Assembly (NCBI GenBank): GCA_019115165.1
Contig: DXEB01000023.1
Span: forward strand, 1-64,000
Source of the DNA: Candidatus Anaerotignum merdipullorum
GTDB taxonomy: Bacteria > Bacillota > Clostridia > Lachnospirales > Anaerotignaceae
Reading direction: 5' to 3'
DNA: 64,000 bases
Shown one piece after another: positions 59,434 to 64,000 of this stretch. The stretch's first letter is position 1, and the number at the start of each line of letters is the position of its first letter. A program made the position numbers and the translations under genes. Under the pieces are notes generated by a model. The model had not been told where the DNA came from. It saw nothing but the letters and a program-made list of their open reading frames with translations, and made no database searches.

Positions 59434-59639
59434 CCTTTATTGCTAAAGCGCGCTTTGTGGCATCAAAAAAGGCTTTTCTAAGGCAAACCATCCTGTCTGG
59501 ATCACATGCAGACAAACGGGAATGGACACAACCATCGAAAACGAACAACCACTTGCCAAAATTGTTTCTAGGAGAAAACCGTTTCTATCTATGCTGATTG
59601 GAAGGATTCACTCTGTATCTCCCTTTGTTGGCAGTCACA

Positions 59640-59660
59640 GCCGCATAAGCGGCTTTTTTT
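59640..59660 (+). terminator. Intrinsic terminator
   Basis: gccgc-ataa-gcggc-ttttttt. Confidence 0.75.
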
Positions 59661-59695
59661 CTGCCCAAAAAGCCGGGATTTCCTCGCTTTTTTTA

Positions 59696-59724
59696 TTGAC
59701 ATCCTGCCCTCCCTTCACTACAAT
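59696..59724 (+). promoter_or_regulatory. Sigma-A-like promoter of MoxR/VWA operon
   Basis: TTGACA - 17 bp - TACAAT. Confidence 0.7.
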
Positions 59725-59759
59725 AATACCCATAATCCATATCAGAAAGGCGGTATTGT

Positions 59760-60572
59760 ATGACCTCAACATTTCAAGGCAGTCAAAACTATGTTGCAAG
59801 CGAAGAACTGATGCGTTCTGTCAATATTGCCATAGCACTGCAAAAACCTCTGCTGATCAAAGGAGAACCCGGTACGGGCAAAACCATGCTGGCAGAAGCA
59901 ATTTCGCAAGCGCTGGGCAAAAAATTGATTATCTGGAACATCAAGTCCACCACCAAAGCACAGGATGGACTGTATGTCTATGACGTAGTACAGCGCCTGT
60001 ATGACAGCCAATTTGGCAATGAAGGTGTAGACGACATTGCCAAATATGTCAAATTAGGCAAGCTCGGAGAAGCATTTGCCTCCGAAGAGCAAGTCATACT
60101 GCTGATTGACGAAATCGACAAAGCCGATTTGGAATTCCCCAACGACCTGCTGTGGGAGTTGGATAAAATGGAATTCTATATTCCGGAAACCAAAGAGACC
60201 ATCCGCGCAAAGCAGCGCCCCATTGTGATTATTACCTCCAATGCGGAAAAAGAACTGCCGGATGCGTTTTTGCGTCGTTGTATTTTCCACTATATTGAGT
60301 TCCCGGACGCCGAACAGATGGAGGAAATCATCCATGTACACTTTGCCCATGTGGAAGAACATCTGCTTCAGCAAGTACTGGATACTTTCTACTGGATCCG
60401 GGGGTTATATAACATACAGAAAAAACCCAGTACTTCAGAAGTCATCGATTGGATTCAGGCATTGGTACTGGGCGGTATGGATCCGGACAAAATCCGGCAG
60501 ACCGTACCCTTTGCCGGCGTACTGCTCAAAAAGAATGAAGACATTGATACGCTGAACAGATATTTGCGATAA
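59760..60572 (+). CDS. MoxR-family AAA+ ATPase
   Basis: LLIKGEPGTGKTMLAEAISQALGK, ILLIDEIDKAD. Confidence 0.93.
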   Translation: MTSTFQGSQNYVASEELMRSVNIAIALQKPLLIKGEPGTGKTMLAEAISQALGKKLIIWNIKSTTKAQDGLYVYDVVQRLYDSQFGNEGVDDIAKYVKLGKLGEAFASEEQVILLIDEIDKADLEFPNDLLWELDKMEFYIPETKETIRAKQRPIVIITSNAEKELPDAFLRRCIFHYIEFPDAEQMEEIIHVHFAHVEEHLLQQVLDTFYWIRGLYNIQKKPSTSEVIDWIQALVLGGMDPDKIRQTVPFAGVLLKKNEDIDTLNRYLR

Positions 60573-60584
60573 GCGGGTGATACC

Positions 60585-61781
60585 ATGTTTACAGCATTTT
60601 TCTACTTGCTGCGGGCAAGAGGGCTGAAGGTTTCCATGAATGAATGGATGACACTGATTGAAGCACTGGATAAAGGACTGCACCAGTCCTCCTTCACAGG
60701 CTTTTATTACCTGTGCCGCAGTATCCTGGTCAAAAGCGAAGCGGACTTTGACAAATTTGACGGCGCGTTTTTGGAATTTTTCAAAGATATGGAATTTTCC
60801 GACGAACTTCCGCAAGAATTGCTGGATTGGCTGGAAAATCCAAAGGACAAGCCCGGCGATTCCTTCGATCTGGATCGCGCCATGCAGAACGAATGGCTGT
60901 CTCAGGCAGAAATCCAGCGAATGTTTTTAGAACGACTGGAAGAACAAAAAGAAGAGCACAACGGCGGCAGCTACTGGATCGGTACCGGCGGTGTTTCCGT
61001 ATTTGGCAATAGCGGATTCAGCCCGCGAGGGATTCGTGTCGGCGGAGAAGGCGGTAAGCGCCGTGCATTCCAGGTAGCGGGAGAGAGGAAATTCCGAGAT
61101 TTTAGACAAGACAACACGCTGGATACCCGGCAGTTCCAGATGGCGTTCCGCCGTCTGCGGCAATTTTCTTCCCGCGCGGAAGAAGCCAAGACGGAATTTG
61201 ATATAGACGGCACCATTCGTGAAACCTGTGATAATGCAGGCAATTTGAAGGTGGTATATGAACGTCCGCGCAAAAACACCGTGAAAGTTCTGTTGTTGAT
61301 GGACAGCGGCGGTTCTATGGAATATTACAGCAGACTATGCTCCATGCTCTTTCAGGCAGTCAGCAAGTCCAGTCATTTCAAAGATTTGCAGGTTTTTTAT
61401 TTCCATAACTGCATTTATTCCAAAGTCTATACAGATCCGCATCTGCGTCCCAAATCCGTAATTCCTACAGAATGGATTCTCAAAAACATCAGCAGCGAAT
61501 ATAAAGTAATCATTGTGGGCGACGCACAGATGGAGCCTTCCGAACTGCTGGATGCCAGCTATTACAATTACGGCGTCCGAGACGCTGTACCGGGCATCGA
61601 ATGGCTGACCCGGTTTCGGGAAAAATATCCTCATCTGGTTTGGCTCAATCCCTCGGATCGCCCCTACTGGGGCGGCTGGTGGGCAAAAACATACGATATC
61701 ATCCACAAAGATTTTGATATGTATGATTTGAGCATCGACGGACTGAATGCTGCACTGAAAAAGCTCATGGTCAGCCGATAA
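60585..61781 (+). CDS. VWA (CoxE-like) domain protein
   Basis: VKVLLLMDSGGSMEYYSRLCSMLFQAV (MIDAS-like DxGxSM variant); directly downstream of MoxR-type gene. Confidence 0.9.
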   Translation: MFTAFFYLLRARGLKVSMNEWMTLIEALDKGLHQSSFTGFYYLCRSILVKSEADFDKFDGAFLEFFKDMEFSDELPQELLDWLENPKDKPGDSFDLDRAMQNEWLSQAEIQRMFLERLEEQKEEHNGGSYWIGTGGVSVFGNSGFSPRGIRVGGEGGKRRAFQVAGERKFRDFRQDNTLDTRQFQMAFRRLRQFSSRAEEAKTEFDIDGTIRETCDNAGNLKVVYERPRKNTVKVLLLMDSGGSMEYYSRLCSMLFQAVSKSSHFKDLQVFYFHNCIYSKVYTDPHLRPKSVIPTEWILKNISSEYKVIIVGDAQMEPSELLDASYYNYGVRDAVPGIEWLTRFREKYPHLVWLNPSDRPYWGGWWAKTYDIIHKDFDMYDLSIDGLNAALKKLMVSR

Positions 61782-61945
61782 CAGCCAATTCCGCATTACG
61801 TTTCCAAAAAGAACAGCCGGAACGCGCTTGCCTGCAACAAGATGCGACTCCGGCTGTTCTTTTCCATATGAGATTCCATGCTGATAAATTGCATCCTGCT
61901 GCAAAAAATATCCATATTTCTATGACAAAGGAGGAATTCATCCAG

Positions 61946-62569
61946 ATGAACGTAGAACAATTCGTCATGGCTTATGGCGTAGAGCAAGACAGACTGCGGG
62001 CAATGCTGCCAGAAGGGTTTCATTCCCTCCGCCCGGTGCTTCGTATCAACGCAGAAATTTGGGACGGGCGCGTTGGCTGGCTTGAACTGAATACCGCAGT
62101 GGAAGCAGACGGAAAACGGGGCTGGCTGAATATTGATTTCTGGCAGAATATTCCATTTATAAAGCAAGGGGATACCGTTCTGTTTCAAACGGACTTTCTG
62201 CGCATTTCCTTTACTCGTACTGGTGCTGTTGGCTCCTGCCCAGCAGAACGAGATAACGATGGCTGCTTTTTCTTGGGAACCTCCCCTGCCCTTAGACCGC
62301 CGGAACCCATCTTAGCAAACAAAGCGTTCTGCTCTTGCACCTTCTCTTGGCACTTCGGTCCAAAAGACGCCCACGGTGTCAGCATCGACAAAACATTGCC
62401 TGCCATCCCGACAGCAATCAAAACGCATTATCCCAAACAAGCCTGCAGCGCCAAGCACGCGGCGGCAATTCCCTGTGAACAGGTGCTTGGAAGTTATGCC
62501 GTTACCTTTCAGCGGAATTCCGCTTATGCACCATATCCAGGCTTTCCGGCTGCAACCGATATTCTCTGA
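61946..62569 (+). CDS. Conserved hypothetical protein
   Basis: 208 aa from ATG after aaaggagg; MNVEQFVMAYGVEQDRLRAMLPEGFHSLRPVLRINAEIWDGRVGWLELNTAVE. Confidence 0.65.
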   Translation: MNVEQFVMAYGVEQDRLRAMLPEGFHSLRPVLRINAEIWDGRVGWLELNTAVEADGKRGWLNIDFWQNIPFIKQGDTVLFQTDFLRISFTRTGAVGSCPAERDNDGCFFLGTSPALRPPEPILANKAFCSCTFSWHFGPKDAHGVSIDKTLPAIPTAIKTHYPKQACSAKHAAAIPCEQVLGSYAVTFQRNSAYAPYPGFPAATDIL

Positions 62570-63171
62570 CATCCCAGATCCAACAGCAGAAAACCAAAGC
62601 AATCCCCACACAACCGCATTCCGCCTCTGCAGTTTCGGGTCTTGTGCACATCTCTTGCTTTTCCTCAGCTCACCATATTTTTACAGCATTTGGATAAAAC
62701 GGCGGGATCCGTACTGCCTTATTCTGTTCTGCCGTTTTCACAACTGCCTCTCCATTGATCCCCTCTCCAGTATACCATATACAAAAACATCCGCCGTTTG
62801 GAGGTATTCGCATCTCTCTGCAAATTCCAAACCTGCGGATGTTTTGAACCAGTTAAGATGGTGCAGCGGCATCCGTACCGCTGCTTTCCATTTTGGGATT
62901 TCCTGCTTCCAAATCTCTTTTAAAAACCTTTCCAAACGCTCTGGAAACATCAAGCACCGATGCCTTTCCCGTTTCCGACATCCATAGATCACTGGATGTA
63001 ATCGTTCCCAATCATTTCTGTCCACATTGCCTGTACCATCGTCTGATTGCTCTGCACAATACACTGACCGTCTCTTCCGAGATCCAAAACTATCTCAAGC
63101 AGTGTTTTTCCGCTTGCGGTCAATATACAATCCGTTCTTTCGCCATCTGCATTCTCACAAAATCGCTTCTA

Positions 63172-64000
63172 TCATTTCTTATTTTTCCAATGCAGCAGCC
63201 ATGCAGAATGTAAAATTACCACTACGGAACCCGCATTGTGTACCAGTGCTCCCAGCACCGGATGCAGTACCCCTGTCATCGCCAGCAGGATTGCAACAAA
63301 GTTCAGCATCATAGAAAAAGTCAGATTACACCGAATGGTCAGCATCATTCGTTTGGACAAGCGCAGCAGATGCGGAATTTCCCGAATATCATCCTGTACC
63401 AGCACAATATCTGCCGCATCAATGGCAATATCGCTTCCAATCCCTCCCATCGCGATGCCGACGTATGCCTTTTTCAGCGCCGGTGCATCATTGATACCAT
63501 CTCCGATCATACAAACTTGCGTATGCGTCGTCTGGTTTTCCGCAATCCAACGCAGTTTGTCTTCCGGCAAACATTCTGCATGCACCTCTGCAATCCCCAA
63601 TCCATCCGCAATATGCCGCGCTGCATTTTCATGATCTCCCGTCAGCAATACCGGTGTCACACCCGCGCGTTTGACTGCTTCTATGGTTTGCACCGCATCT
63701 TCCCGCAGCGTATCCGCCAGCGCAAAAAAACCGGCATACCGGTTGTCCTCTGCCGCTAAAATCAAAGTACAGCCTTCTTGTACATAACGCTGCATCTCTG
63801 CTTTTGCCTGTTCTGGAATCGGAACGCCGGCTTCCTCCAACAATTGTGCATTTCCTGCTAAAATCCAAACTCCTTTCACCTCTCCGCTGACTCCTCTGCC
63901 CGGAATCATCCGAAACGCTGAAACAGACGGCATGTCTCCTGATTCCCGCTCCTGGCAGCAGCGAACAATCGCTTTTCCCAGCGGATGCTCCGAGCGAGCC
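63172..64000 (-). CDS. Heavy-metal P-type ATPase (C-terminal part; continues past window)
   Basis: ARSEHPLGKAIVRCC reads in from the window edge; MIGDGINDAPALKKAYVGIAMGGIGSDIAIDAADIVLVQDDI. Confidence 0.93.
   Translation of the reverse strand, partial: ARSEHPLGKAIVRCCQERESGDMPSVSAFRMIPGRGVSGEVKGVWILAGNAQLLEEAGVPIPEQAKAEMQRYVQEGCTLILAAEDNRYAGFFALADTLREDAVQTIEAVKRAGVTPVLLTGDHENAARHIADGLGIAEVHAECLPEDKLRWIAENQTTHTQVCMIGDGINDAPALKKAYVGIAMGGIGSDIAIDAADIVLVQDDIREIPHLLRLSKRMMLTIRCNLTFSMMLNFVAILLAMTGVLHPVLGALVHNAGSVVVILHSAWLLHWKNKK

Noticed and set aside
62570-63170. Minus ORF 62738-63064 and overlapping plus ORFs
   Set aside because: No family pattern, no RBS and conflicting frames; could be decayed sequence next to the P-type ATPase.

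Overview
The window is 64 kb from an anaerobic, spore-forming Firmicutes/Clostridia chromosome. This is inferred from the Rnf complex, SleB, SpoIIR, GerA-type genes, SpmAB, a T-box, and a large Alu-domain SRP RNA. Left to right it holds: brnQ; alaS with a T-box leader; a MocR-type regulator; rpoN; the rnfCDGEAB operon; mreBCD-PBP2-minCDE-rodA-mgsA; sleB, spoIIR and a gerA-type operon on the minus strand; an array of four large secreted paralogs with C-terminal copper-amine-oxidase-N/stalk domains (A-D, minus strand) interrupted by a TolC-like gene; a split ThrE-type exporter; a TPP-riboswitch-controlled tenA/ABC operon; a small phage-tail remnant; recR/ybaB/dnaX; SRP RNA; tadA; spmAB; an AbrB-like gene; a MoxR/VWA pair; and the end of a heavy-metal P-type ATPase. 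The most interesting signal is the paralog array. All four genes have a sigma-A-like promoter with an exact 17-bp spacer. Each promoter is preceded, 13-14 bp upstream of the -35, by 3-4 direct repeats (consensus about TTACAR-N5) at an exact 11-bp period. Each is followed by a roughly 220-280 nt leader with a conserved hairpin-like element near the ribosome-binding site. This looks like a coordinately controlled, possibly S-layer-like, surface-protein regulon. Functional assignments beyond family level are inference. No homology search or folding program was run.
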